Source: a virus. From it: a stretch of DNA of 32,067 bases. The position numbers and the translations under genes were made by a program. Shown here in pieces: positions 14,714 to 20,880 of this stretch. Within the stretch, counting starts at the first letter, position 1. Every line of letters begins with the position of its first letter. Under the pieces are notes generated by a model. It ran no database searches. It was not told where the DNA came from and saw only the letters and a list, made by a program, of their open reading frames with translations. The stretch covers positions 1 to 32,067 of the IMG/VR virus record IMGVR_UViG_3300046492_000266, one strand, 5' to 3'.

Positions 14714-15602
14714 GTATCTACATAGCGCTGCCGAGCTCAGCTTCCTTGAAAAAGAGGTTTCTAAAAAAGGCTTGAGCAGGCTCACGGCCATGTCGCTGAA
14801 CTCCAGAATTCAGCGCGCGAAGTCATATCTTGCACAAAGCAATGGAAATGCATATCAACCTGCAAAAGTCATATTGACCTATCGTGGATCTCCAGTTTGG
14901 GGAACCCATGGGGTTCTAGCTGAGTTTGGAACCTCGGCCACTCAAGCGTTCAGCGAAGCAATCTCTATGATTGCCGCATCGATTTCCGGAACCTTGGCGG
15001 ATAAGGGCCCCATCCCGAATCGATCTAGCAATCAGCTTCTGATAACTGGGGCAGCACTCGGGTCTTTTGGTTTTCAGCTAGAGGAAGCGCCTGCTGAACG
15101 CCAGCTTGACATTGAAGGCACAACACCGGTTTCTCAGGCAATCGATCTGATAGCCGAGCTTCTCGAGGCCACGACAAAAAGTGATGAAGAACTATCTGAG
15201 CCAGTATCTAGGTTGGCCGATAGAGCTATCACGGCTGTTGCGGATTTCTTGGGAAAATTATCCAGTTATGAAGCATCTTGCTCCCTGACCACTCGTACAA
15301 AAAAGTTTCAATTTACTGATAGTGAGCAGGTGAGGCGCAGCAAGGAGCGGCTCAATCTGGACAACATAAAAGAAAGCATTGAGACATTTACAGGTGAATT
15401 TATTGGAGCTCTGCCGGACAAAAGAGCCTTTGAGTTCAGGACGGTAGACGGTCACGTAATTTATGGAAGCATCAAAAGAGATGTACCGAACCCCAACGCC
15501 ATAAATCAACATCTCTATAGCTCATTTAAAATAACTGTGAATGCGAAAAGAATTGGTAGCAGTAGACCTCGATACATTCTCCAAGCCTTCCCTTGGGAAT
15601 GA
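14700..15602 (+). CDS. Partner of the DUF6932 gene, unknown function
   Basis: A 300-aa protein with no recognised domain. The N-terminal ~60 residues are helical (SAAELSFLEKEVSKKGLSRL). A central block (SPVWGTHGVLAEFGTSATQA, FSEAISMIAASISG) is followed by Glu/Ala-rich helices, and the C-terminal ~100 residues look beta-rich (FEFRTVDGHVIYGSIKRDVP, then SSFKITVNAKRIG). The start at 14700 overlaps the DUF6932 gene by 14 bp. A strong terminator follows its stop, so the pair ends the first lysogenic transcript. The composition is AT-richer than the phage core, which suggests recent acquisition as a two-gene cassette. Confidence 0.75.
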   Translation: MNRNEYLHSAAELSFLEKEVSKKGLSRLTAMSLNSRIQRAKSYLAQSNGNAYQPAKVILTYRGSPVWGTHGVLAEFGTSATQAFSEAISMIAASISGTLADKGPIPNRSSNQLLITGAALGSFGFQLEEAPAERQLDIEGTTPVSQAIDLIAELLEATTKSDEELSEPVSRLADRAITAVADFLGKLSSYEASCSLTTRTKKFQFTDSEQVRRSKERLNLDNIKESIETFTGEFIGALPDKRAFEFRTVDGHVIYGSIKRDVPNPNAINQHLYSSFKITVNAKRIGSSRPRYILQAFPWE

Positions 15603-15615
15603 ACAGGTAGACCTT

Positions 15616-15646
15616 AAGCCCGGCCCAGCGCCGGGCTTCTTGTTTC
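15616..15646 (+). terminator. Terminator after the DUF6932 pair
   Basis: AAGCCCGGC, loop CCAGC, GCCGGGCTT, then TCTTGTTT. It ends the cI-to-14700 transcript. Confidence 0.8.
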
Positions 15647-15711
15647 TGCGTTGTGACATTTCAGATGTCTACTACACTGATTCTTGCTGAGGGGTCAGCT
15701 GCTAGCGTAAG

Positions 15712-15744
15712 AATACAAAGCCCGCCTTGTGCGGGCTTTGTATT
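15712..15744. terminator. Bidirectional terminator
   Basis: AATACAAAGCCCGC and GCGGGCTTTGTATT form a perfect 14-bp stem around CTTGT. It lies 14 bp past the stop of the leftward gene at 15758 and can also stop rightward transcription. Confidence 0.75.
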
Positions 15745-15757
15745 TGGATTTCGTACA

Positions 15758-16051
15758 TCAGTGCAACGCCTTCGATGGAACAGCCTTTCTGGCTCGAGAG
15801 GCCTTTGCCGGATTGACGACCGCAGCATTAACACTGCCCTCCTCCCCATCCTTCGCGGGAACAAGAGTCACTCCCTCAACCGCTACGGTTAAGCCTGGCA
15901 GTCTTGTTCCTGTCGCGTCTTTGGGCGCAACGCTCGTACCCTTGGCGCTGAAATGCATTGTCAGCCCCCACCAGCCGGTTTGGATCTTTCGATCACGTAA
16001 CAGGGCCACGATGAGTTCGGGAATTGAAAAATTCTGATCCTGCTCCGCCAT
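15758..16051 (-). CDS. Small hypothetical protein, leftward
   Basis: A 97-aa protein with AAGGA about 8 nt upstream of ATG 16051. The N-terminal half looks folded (FSIPELIVALLRDRKIQTGW, WGLTMHFSAKGTS), while the C-terminal 30 residues are Ala/Lys/Pro-rich and probably disordered (NPAKASRARKAVPSKALH). It faces the DUF6932 operon, and a 14-bp-stem terminator lies between them. No family recognised. Confidence 0.6.
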   Translation of the reverse strand: MAEQDQNFSIPELIVALLRDRKIQTGWWGLTMHFSAKGTSVAPKDATGTRLPGLTVAVEGVTLVPAKDGEEGSVNAAVVNPAKASRARKAVPSKALH

Positions 16052-16122
16052 GCTTCGATCCTTTTATTAATTGAGTGCCGTCGGTAATCGTAGGCTTTCT
16101 GTTGAGCCTTGGTGGCAGTCGA

Positions 16123-16222
16123 TCACTCGCAGGCAAAAATTTTCTCGTCGACTATGCCCACAATTCCTCATGAACTTGATAGCCCGCCTCCCCCTCGGCG
16201 GGCTTTTTTTGCCTGCGAATGA
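16123..16222 (+). other. Gene-free stretch with nested inverted repeats, possible small RNA
   Basis: Between 16052 and 16420 no protein gene is supported. CGCAGGCAAAAA (16128-16139) and TTTTTGCCTGCG (16206-16217) form an inverted repeat that extends to 17 bp with one mismatch. It encloses a rho-independent terminator (AGCCCGCC...GGCGGGCT then seven T, 16181-16210). No rightward gene precedes this terminator, so it may end a small RNA that starts near 16060-16130. Confidence 0.35.
16181..16210 (+). terminator. Strong terminator without an upstream gene
   Basis: AGCCCGCC, loop TCCCCCTC, GGCGGGCT and a run of seven T. A textbook rightward terminator. Confidence 0.75.
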
Positions 16223-16331
16223 GCTGTCTTTTGCAAGAGGTAATTCCGCTATCCGTGCAGACTGCATGCCGTCACCTCGCTACCACTCCGATGAAATGGC
16301 TGAAATCATTAGAGTTTTTTTACGGTCGTTT

Positions 16332-16347
16332 TTGGCACAGAAGATGC
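16332..16347 (+). promoter_or_regulatory. Sigma54-like promoter before the hemerythrin gene
   Basis: TTGGCAC at 16332-16338 and ATGC at 16344-16347, with the invariant GG and GC exactly 10 nt apart, match the -24/-12 pattern. The hemerythrin ATG is about 75 bp downstream. The final bases differ from the TTGCA consensus. Confidence 0.45.
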
Positions 16348-16420
16348 GATAGCTACTGGGAACGTGAATTGCAGCCGAAGAGCTGCTGACGCTAACCAGT
16401 GATAGATGAGGCAGACAAAA

Positions 16421-16897
16421 ATGAACGCAATTGACCTTCTCAAAGCCGACCACGAAAAAGTAAAAGGCATCCTGAGCCAGCTGAGCGAATCCACTGATCG
16501 CGCGCTGAAAAAGCGCGTCGAGCTTCTCGACAAACTCGAAATGGAAATCACCATCCACACGCAGCTTGAGGAGCAAATTCTCTACCCCGCCTTCAAAGAA
16601 GCCGGCGGTAAGGAACAGGACGAGATGTATTACGAGGCCAAGGAAGAGCACCGCACAGTGGACTCCCTAGTGCTGCCAGATCTAAAAGGCACCGATCCGT
16701 CTACCCCGGAGTTCGCCGGCCGCGTAAAAGTCGTAAAAGAGCTGCTGGAACACCACATCGAGGAAGAGGAAACTGAAATGTTTCCTCAGGCGAAAAAGCT
16801 ACTGGGCAAAGCGAAGCTCGATGAGTTGGGCGAGCAAATGGAAGTGATGAAAACTTCATTGAAGAAAAGCTTGAGCGCAGCACACATGGCTGCTTGA
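16421..16897 (+). CDS. Hemerythrin-domain (HHE) protein
   Basis: A 158-aa four-helix protein that binds a di-iron centre and carries or senses oxygen or related oxidants. Ligands of the family pattern are visible: His11 (KADHEKV), His46 and Glu50 (IHTQLEEQ), His77 (KEEHRTVD), and His111/His112 with Glu116 (EHHIEEEETEMF). ATG 16421 is chosen because GAGG lies 9 nt before it. It stands alone, with a sigma54-like promoter upstream and a terminator downstream, so it is a lysogenic cargo gene not needed for phage growth and may serve the host. Confidence 0.9.
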   Translation: MNAIDLLKADHEKVKGILSQLSESTDRALKKRVELLDKLEMEITIHTQLEEQILYPAFKEAGGKEQDEMYYEAKEEHRTVDSLVLPDLKGTDPSTPEFAGRVKVVKELLEHHIEEEETEMFPQAKKLLGKAKLDELGEQMEVMKTSLKKSLSAAHMAA

Positions 16898-16918
16898 CGT
16901 CTCGTAGCCGAATTACCG

Positions 16919-16943
16919 AGCCCGGCCCAGTGCCGGGCTTTTT
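16919..16943 (+). terminator. Terminator after the hemerythrin gene
   Basis: AGCCCGGC, loop CCAGT, GCCGGGCT and TTTT. It lies 21 bp past the stop codon and 13 bp from the end of the leftward 16956 gene. Confidence 0.8.
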
Positions 16944-16955
16944 GTACCTACTTTC

Positions 16956-17177
16956 CTACGCTCCGCCACCAAGCCCTTCAATTGCTTGTGCGAACTTCGT
17001 ACCAGCCTCCCTCACTAGCTGACGCCACTCACCGGCAGTAATAAGTCCCTCCTGCTCCATGGTGTCTGCCATTTTGAGCAGTTCATCGTACTGTTCTTCG
17101 GCGTCCATTCGGATATCAGGCACATCGAATAGTCGTCGCCAAGCGGCAAGCGCCTGCTCCTTTCGATCATCGCTCAT
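16956..17177 (-). CDS. Small hypothetical helical protein
   Basis: A 73-aa protein beginning MSDDRKEQALAAWRRLFDVP, acidic and helical, with AGGTGA about 10 nt before ATG 17177. It points at the hemerythrin gene, and the terminator between them may also serve it. No family recognised. Confidence 0.6.
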   Translation of the reverse strand: MSDDRKEQALAAWRRLFDVPDIRMDAEEQYDELLKMADTMEQEGLITAGEWRQLVREAGTKFAQAIEGLGGGA

Positions 17178-17315
17178 TGTGGGTCACCTAGTGAGTTGTG
17201 GATCGGTAGAGGTTGCCCGCTTCCCAGCGTTCCATGCCGGCGACTGGCGGTGCTGCTGATGGTGGCGCAGGGCCACGGGATGGTAAAGTGCTGGCTCTAT
17301 TACGGGAGGGATACC

Positions 17316-17828
17316 ATGCGTTTGAAAACCTGCACCCTGCTTGCTGCTTTGACGATAGCCTTGGCTGGCTGCGCAGCACCGCAGAAAAGAACTTCAGTCG
17401 CGCCGACCGCTACAGCCCCTGCCAAAGCGCCACATGTGTTCAAGCCCATTGATTTCAAATATGACCCAAATTCACCTGAGGCCGTCAACTTCTCTCGGCA
17501 GCTGGACCTCCCGGCATGGCAGTGTGATCTTGAAGCAACGACGGGTAACTTTGCGGTTCGTTACAGCAACCGTCCTTTGATCGCCGAATACAGCAACTCC
17601 CTGCTTGAATGTTTTAAGCATGCCAGGGCGCAGGGTGACGAAGCCGTGAATCGACTGAAAGCCGCCAAGGTACCAGCGAAACAAGCAGAGCTGAGCAAGG
17701 ACCTATATGCGAAATGGTCGGCCTATCTCACCACAATGAGCCCGTATCGCACCACAGACCAGCAAGCCAAATCCGCGTACCAGGCCGCGAAAGAAGCCCT
17801 CGCGACTGAGGTGAAGTTTTCTAACTGA
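17316..17828 (+). CDS. Lipoprotein, cell-envelope moron
   Basis: A 170-aa lipoprotein: a basic start (MRLK), a hydrophobic signal and lipobox LAGC ending at Cys19. ATG 17316 has GGGAGGG about 5 nt upstream, better than the longer frame from 17196. A low-complexity Ala/Pro/Thr/Lys linker is followed by a folded domain with two Cys (WQCDLEATTGNF, NSLLECFKHARAQG) and a helical C-terminus. Surface lipoproteins in this region of prophages often alter phage adsorption, but this one is not recognised. A terminator follows at 17847. Confidence 0.7.
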   Translation: MRLKTCTLLAALTIALAGCAAPQKRTSVAPTATAPAKAPHVFKPIDFKYDPNSPEAVNFSRQLDLPAWQCDLEATTGNFAVRYSNRPLIAEYSNSLLECFKHARAQGDEAVNRLKAAKVPAKQAELSKDLYAKWSAYLTTMSPYRTTDQQAKSAYQAAKEALATEVKFSN

Positions 17829-17846
17829 CCGTTACACACAGCACCC

Positions 17847-17871
17847 AAGCCCGCCAAACGCGGGCTTTTTT
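17847..17871 (+). terminator. Terminator after the lipoprotein gene
   Basis: AAGCCCGC, loop CAAAC, GCGGGCTT and TTTT. Confidence 0.8.
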
Positions 17872-17948
17872 ACGCCTAAGAGATAGCCTCTCACAAAATA
17901 TATGCACTAATGCATTACTATGCTTGCCAATGCTGACCAACACAAATA

Positions 17949-17964
17949 CTGTATATACAAACAG
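17949..17964 (+). promoter_or_regulatory. LexA (SOS) box
   Basis: CTGTATATACAAACAG keeps the CTG...CAG ends 10 nt apart with the alternating TATATA core of the gamma-proteobacterial LexA site. It lies 20 bp before the GTG start of the DUF1654-like gene, so the gene should be induced by DNA damage, together with the prophage. Confidence 0.75.
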
Positions 17965-17983
17965 TGCAAGTAAGGAGTTCCAC

Positions 17984-18235
17984 GTGCCAAGCCCAGCAGT
18001 TACCACATCGAAACCGTCCTCTTCCTATGAAGCGGCAGGCCGCCGCCTGCAAGCCCTGATCGCCGCTCCAAGCGTTCAAAAGGTACAGGCAGTTACAGTG
18101 GCGAGGCTGAATCACGAATCACCAGAGGACTGGCAACGCCTACTGGATGAGATCGGCGAGACCTCTGGCGTCCGGGTCGAGACCCTGGAGGGCGGCACTG
18201 TCAGGATCGGCTGGCGAGAATACTGCGACGCATAA
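17984..18235 (+). CDS. DUF1654-like small protein under SOS control
   Basis: An 83-aa protein. GTG 17984 is chosen because AAGGAG lies 6 nt before it and the LexA box ends 20 nt upstream; the longer ATG at 17924 would place the LexA box inside the gene. The core (SSYEAAGRRLQALIAAPSVQ, KVQAVTVARLNHESPEDWQR, LLDEIGETSGVRVE) fits DUF1654, a Pseudomonas family of unknown function. It is the last gene before the pL operators, and a terminator (18239-18262) follows it. Confidence 0.8.
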   Translation: MPSPAVTTSKPSSSYEAAGRRLQALIAAPSVQKVQAVTVARLNHESPEDWQRLLDEIGETSGVRVETLEGGTVRIGWREYCDA

Positions 18236-18238
18236 ATG

Positions 18239-18262
18239 AGCCCGCCACTGAGCGGGCTTTTT
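18239..18262 (+). terminator. Terminator between the lysogenic block and pL
   Basis: AGCCCGC, loop CACTGA, GCGGGCT and TTTT. It insulates the pL operon from transcripts that come from the lysogenic genes. Confidence 0.75.
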
Positions 18263-18275
18263 ATCGCCTACAAAT

Positions 18276-18334
18276 TTCAGCAATCTGAATTTAATCATTC
18301 AGCATGCTTGACACCCCTATTTCAGCTTGCTTAA
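18276..18334. promoter_or_regulatory. Operator trio at pL (OL-like)
   Basis: TTCAGCAATCTGAA (18276-18289), TTCAGCATGCTTGA (18298-18311) and TTCAGCTTGCTTAA (18321-18334). The same consensus (TTCAGCWTGCTTRA) occurs three times in the cI-cro gap. The second covers the -35 and the third the spacer and -10 of pL. Confidence 0.75.
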
Positions 18335-18336
18335 AT
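18308..18336 (+). promoter_or_regulatory. pL promoter of the left early operon
   Basis: TTGACA (18308-18313), exactly 17 nt, then TTAAAT (18331-18336): a strong sigma70 promoter covered by two operators. It drives the genes from 18.3 kb to the integrase. Confidence 0.8.
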
Positions 18337-18352
18337 TCGTCTCAAGCCAGCA

Positions 18353-18445
18353 ATGAACATCGCCGGCCAGCCGCGAAAGCCGCGCCGCTCTTTAGCGACA
18401 CCCCTTGCCGGATCACCACCGGCCCAGATTCGAAGGCAGCGATGA
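18353..18445 (+). CDS. Possible 30-aa arginine-rich peptide, first ORF after pL
   Basis: ATG 18353, 30 residues, very basic (contains GQPRKPRRSLATP and QIRRQR). Its stop overlaps the ATG of the next small ORF (ATGA at 18442-18445). boxA and the boxB-like hairpin lie inside it. No good ribosome site is visible, so it may not be translated. It is listed because an Arg-rich N-type antiterminator would be expected at this place. Confidence 0.25.
   Translation: MNIAGQPRKPRRSLATPLAGSPPAQIRRQR
18386..18423 (+). promoter_or_regulatory. nut-like site: boxA plus boxB-like hairpin
   Basis: CGCTCTTTA (18386-18394) equals the boxA consensus of lambda nut and rRNA leaders. Twelve nt later GCCGG (18407-18411), a 7-nt loop and CCGGC (18419-18423) form a 5-bp hairpin like boxB. 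It lies 50 bp after the predicted pL start, in the leader of the operon. Confidence 0.5.
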
Positions 18446-18576
18446 ACCGGCCTAAACGGTTCAGAGGGTTGGCAACTGACCCGGGCGTGCAGCGTAAAAC
18501 GCCAAGAACAGTTATCCAGCGGGATAACAAGCCGAAAGGCCCGCGGCTGGACGAACAATTTGGGATAGGCCAGTGA
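18442..18576 (+). CDS. Possible 44-aa basic protein, N-position
   Basis: ATG 18442 with AAGG 6-9 nt upstream. 44 residues, many Arg/Lys (MNRPKRFRGLATDPGVQRKT...), at the place of lambda N. It is coupled to the 30-aa ORF by ATGA. A candidate antiterminator by charge and position only; no sequence family recognised. Confidence 0.35.
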   Translation: MNRPKRFRGLATDPGVQRKTPRTVIQRDNKPKGPRLDEQFGIGQ

Positions 18577-18661
18577 CCGACGCCAGAAGCGGGTCACGGC
18601 GAACAGATTTCACTGGCTGGCCTTGGCGACAGGGCCAGACGGGAAATCAGCGGAGGGCAAG

Positions 18662-18961
18662 ATGATGGAAGTTGTATTTCTCGCAGACAGCGCTTCAGTC
18701 GAGGCGTGGAAACTGGACAAGATTCGGGTAGTGGTTGAGGTCGAGCCGGAAGCGCTGCTTGAAGATCTCGATGTTGAAGACCGAATCAAAGGTCTCGACG
18801 AGCACGAAGTGATCACCGCCATGGGGATCAACAAGACGCTAAGCCTGCTCGACGAAAAGGAGCTGACGGATTGGATCAAGAGCAGCGATATCGACCCTAT
18901 CGATCTGCTCAACGCAATTGGACAAGAGGCCATTTACGAATGGATCAACTCGCAAGAGTGA
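18662..18961 (+). CDS. Small acidic protein, first clear gene of the pL operon
   Basis: A 99-aa strongly acidic protein; ATG 18662 has GGAGG 5 nt upstream. The N-terminal ~30 residues look beta-rich (MEVVFLADSASVEAWKLDKI), and the rest is short acidic helices (EDRIKGLDEHEVITAMGINK, LLDEKELTDWIKSSDID). The very high Asp/Glu content would suit a DNA-mimic such as Gam-type or anti-restriction proteins often made first after infection, but there is no recognised family, so this is speculation. Confidence 0.7.
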   Translation: MMEVVFLADSASVEAWKLDKIRVVVEVEPEALLEDLDVEDRIKGLDEHEVITAMGINKTLSLLDEKELTDWIKSSDIDPIDLLNAIGQEAIYEWINSQE

Positions 18962-19082
18962 TGGTTTAAAAGAATCCAGAGCGGGGATTAAGCCGCCTCC
19001 GCCACGACCGTCGGACAATACGGTCTTTGTGGGCACTCCAAAGCAGTGTTCGTTTCGCTCCGTATGAGCGAAGGCTTAGCCA

Positions 19083-19214
19083 ATGAGCCAAATCAAGGAC
19101 GCTGACAGTCGGAAGAGTACGACGGACAGCCGGGAAAGACCGGCACCCACCCTCCCCCCACACCACCCGAATGCACTCCCCTCCGCGCCCAACGGCAACC
19201 AGCGGAGCGGATGA
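19083..19214 (+). CDS. Possible 43-aa ORF
   Basis: ATG 19083, with AAGG about 8 nt upstream; 43 residues, hydrophilic and Pro/Ser-rich (MSQIKDADSRKSTTDSRERP). It fills part of the 295-bp gap between 18961 and 19256. The composition looks disordered and it may be noncoding. Confidence 0.3.
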   Translation: MSQIKDADSRKSTTDSRERPAPTLPPHHPNALPSAPNGNQRSG

Positions 19215-19255
19215 GTGCATCCGAGTTTTGTTGGATAAACCACATGGAGCAAATC

Positions 19256-19447
19256 ATGGCCGAGCAACGAGCGCCGTATCCACGGTCGGCGGACAACGCT
19301 GATCAGATGAACCTGCCCGAGGGCAAGACCTGCGGCGACTGCGTGCACTGCAAGCGCTGCACCGCGATGTTCGGCCACATCCCTGCGGATGAGTCGTGCG
19401 ACTGGAGCCCCTCGCGCTTTCGTGAAGCCGTTCCTACCACCGCATAA
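19256..19447 (+). CDS. Small Cys-rich (zinc-binding) protein
   Basis: A 63-aa protein; ATG 19256 has GGAG 6 nt upstream. The core TCGDCVHCKRC plus a later Cys (ESCDWSP) suggests a small zinc-binding knuckle. It is the first of a run of small coupled genes typical of phage pL operons. The role is unknown; similar proteins are common in Pseudomonas prophages. Confidence 0.7.
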   Translation: MAEQRAPYPRSADNADQMNLPEGKTCGDCVHCKRCTAMFGHIPADESCDWSPSRFREAVPTTA

Positions 19448-19468
19448 CCCCAAACACTGGAGGTCGTC

Positions 19469-19747
19469 ATGCACAACTGCACCAACACACAAGCAGTTTG
19501 CCGAGGTTGCGGGCTGAAGCTGCGCGGCTCGCCATCGTGGAAAGGCGGCCTCGCCTATCACCCCGAGCCGAAAGGTGAAGTCCACCGCTGCCACTACGGC
19601 GGCTGGGTCTGCTCGCGCCGCTGCGACATCCGCGCCTGCGTCGAGCTGGAAGGAACAATGCCCGGGTGCGGATCGGTAAACGGCTATGCGCGCCTGTCGC
19701 CGTACGCCAAAGAGAGCATTGAGCGCCATTGGCCGGAGGCAGCATGA
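19469..19747 (+). CDS. Small Cys-rich protein
   Basis: A 92-aa protein with GGAGG 6 nt before ATG 19469. Eight Cys occur (HNCTNTQAVCRGCGLKLRG, then HRCHYGGWVCSRRCDIRACV, MPGCGSVN), so it probably binds one or two zinc ions. The C-terminal segment (YARLSPYAKESIERHW) is helical. Its stop overlaps the next start (ATGA at 19744-19747). Confidence 0.75.
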   Translation: MHNCTNTQAVCRGCGLKLRGSPSWKGGLAYHPEPKGEVHRCHYGGWVCSRRCDIRACVELEGTMPGCGSVNGYARLSPYAKESIERHWPEAA

Positions 19748-19968
19748 GCGGCTGGATCAACTGCGACGAGCAGATGCCAATGCCGGATCAACTGGTCGCG
19801 GTTTGGCGCAATTGGGGCGAAGGCTTCGGCTATTACCTCGATTCAATTTGCGAAGGCACCTGGTACGACGTCGAGGAGTGGTGTCAGCACGCGGAATGCG
19901 TCGGCCATCCCGTGCGACCGCCAGTGACAACCCATTGGGCACCGCTGCCCGCTCCGCCCGCTGAATAA
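19744..19968 (+). CDS. DUF551 protein
   Basis: A 74-aa protein. MSGWINCDEQMPMPDQLVAV at the start and THWAPLPAPP at the end are the two conserved ends of DUF551, a short phage family of unknown function (typical pattern W...P..........THWMPLP.PP). ATG 19744 has GGAGG 4 nt upstream and overlaps the previous stop. Confidence 0.85.
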   Translation: MSGWINCDEQMPMPDQLVAVWRNWGEGFGYYLDSICEGTWYDVEEWCQHAECVGHPVRPPVTTHWAPLPAPPAE

Positions 19969-19987
19969 CGCCGATCTGGAGGCGACC

Positions 19988-20224
19988 ATGGCAACCAGCT
20001 ATGCAGACAGTGCGCAGGCCCGAGAGTGGGACAGGCGCTACGACGACTGGGGGCGCTCGAAAGCGCCGAAGGTTGAAGACTTCCACGACTACGAAGCTGC
20101 TGAGCAGAAGCGCACGCAGCTTCAAGCGCTGACGGCAACTCGAGAGTTGATCGACCGCGAAGCGCGGGCCGCGCGAATCGCGGCAGCAGTGGTCGCTTAC
20201 GGTGAATTCTGGGGGCTCAAATGA
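19988..20224 (+). CDS. Small charged helical protein
   Basis: A 78-aa protein with GGAGG 6 nt before ATG 19988; helical and Ala/Arg/Glu-rich (REWDRRYDDWGRSKAPKVED, then QLQALTATRELIDREARAAR). Its stop overlaps the next gene (ATGA at 20221). The function is unknown. Confidence 0.65.
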   Translation: MATSYADSAQAREWDRRYDDWGRSKAPKVEDFHDYEAAEQKRTQLQALTATRELIDREARAARIAAAVVAYGEFWGLK

Positions 20225-20454
20225 ACGTAGAGGAACATGACCACCAGACGGCAATTGGTTGGATTGAGGGTGAGATCGAACAGATGATCCGCAGCCTCGG
20301 CAAGCCCAACGCCAGCGCAGCAGCAACCTCCGCTATCACCCTCGCCTTCCTGCTCCGCGCCATCGACAACGATGAGCACCGCCGCTATCGGGCGCGCATC
20401 GACGAGATCTACGCCACCTACAACGAATCGATCAAGCAAGGAGCTGCAGCATGA
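20221..20454 (+). CDS. Small helical hypothetical protein
   Basis: A 77-aa protein (MNVEEHDHQTAIGWIEGEIE), all helical, coupled by ATGA to the genes before and after. Not recognised. Confidence 0.65.
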   Translation: MNVEEHDHQTAIGWIEGEIEQMIRSLGKPNASAAATSAITLAFLLRAIDNDEHRRYRARIDEIYATYNESIKQGAAA

Positions 20455-20645
20455 CGACTCCACCTGTTAAATCGCTGGCCGAAGAGCAGCTCGAAGACAT
20501 TGAGCGCCGCATCGCCATCCTCGGCTTCGGCCTTCCATTCAACGAGGTGATCGGCCGCAAGCGGGAGGAGTTGGTTTCGAGTCTGCCACAGCGTCTGTCG
20601 GTCACCATGAAAGGTGGTCGCATCGCAGCGAGGGTTCGCCCATGA
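20451..20645 (+). CDS. Small hypothetical protein
   Basis: A 64-aa protein (MTTPPVKSLAEEQLEDIERR), helical N-terminus and basic C-terminus. GGAG lies upstream in the previous gene; ATGA overlaps on both sides. Not recognised. Confidence 0.6.
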   Translation: MTTPPVKSLAEEQLEDIERRIAILGFGLPFNEVIGRKREELVSSLPQRLSVTMKGGRIAARVRP

Positions 20646-20767
20646 AGATCATGTTCTGGGTTCTCGCCGCTGGTCTGCTGCTCATCCTGGCCGGCTACAA
20701 CGTGACGCGAGACTCTTCCAGCACCTGCCAGGTGCCGCACTCAATGACTTATCGAGTGTTCCGGTGA
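20642..20767 (+). CDS. Small single-pass membrane protein
   Basis: A 41-aa protein with a hydrophobic helix at residues ~4-19 (MFWVLAAGLLLILAGY) and a short polar tail. ATGA overlaps the previous stop, and its own stop overlaps the next GTG (GTGA at 20764-20767). The tight coupling supports translation. Confidence 0.5.
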   Translation: MKIMFWVLAAGLLLILAGYNVTRDSSSTCQVPHSMTYRVFR

Positions 20768-20880
20768 CCAGTCGCCAATGGGCACGCCGCGCGCTTATCT
20801 GGCGCGGGTCGTTCTCTGCAATCTCCCTCATCACCTTCCTGATGCTGCTCAGCGCCCTCGCCGATCGCGTCACTCAATAA
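20764..20880 (+). CDS. Small membrane protein
   Basis: A 38-aa protein starting at GTG 20764: a basic N-terminus (TSRQWARRALIWRG) and one membrane helix (SFSAISLITFLMLLSALA). Coupled by GTGA to the previous small membrane protein, so the two may act together. The function is unknown. Confidence 0.45.
   Translation: MTSRQWARRALIWRGSFSAISLITFLMLLSALADRVTQ

Noticed and set aside
18304-18576. Full 90-codon frame starting inside the pL operators
   Set aside because: Its ATG lies between operators and upstream of the predicted transcript start; only the inner ATG at 18442 is plausible.
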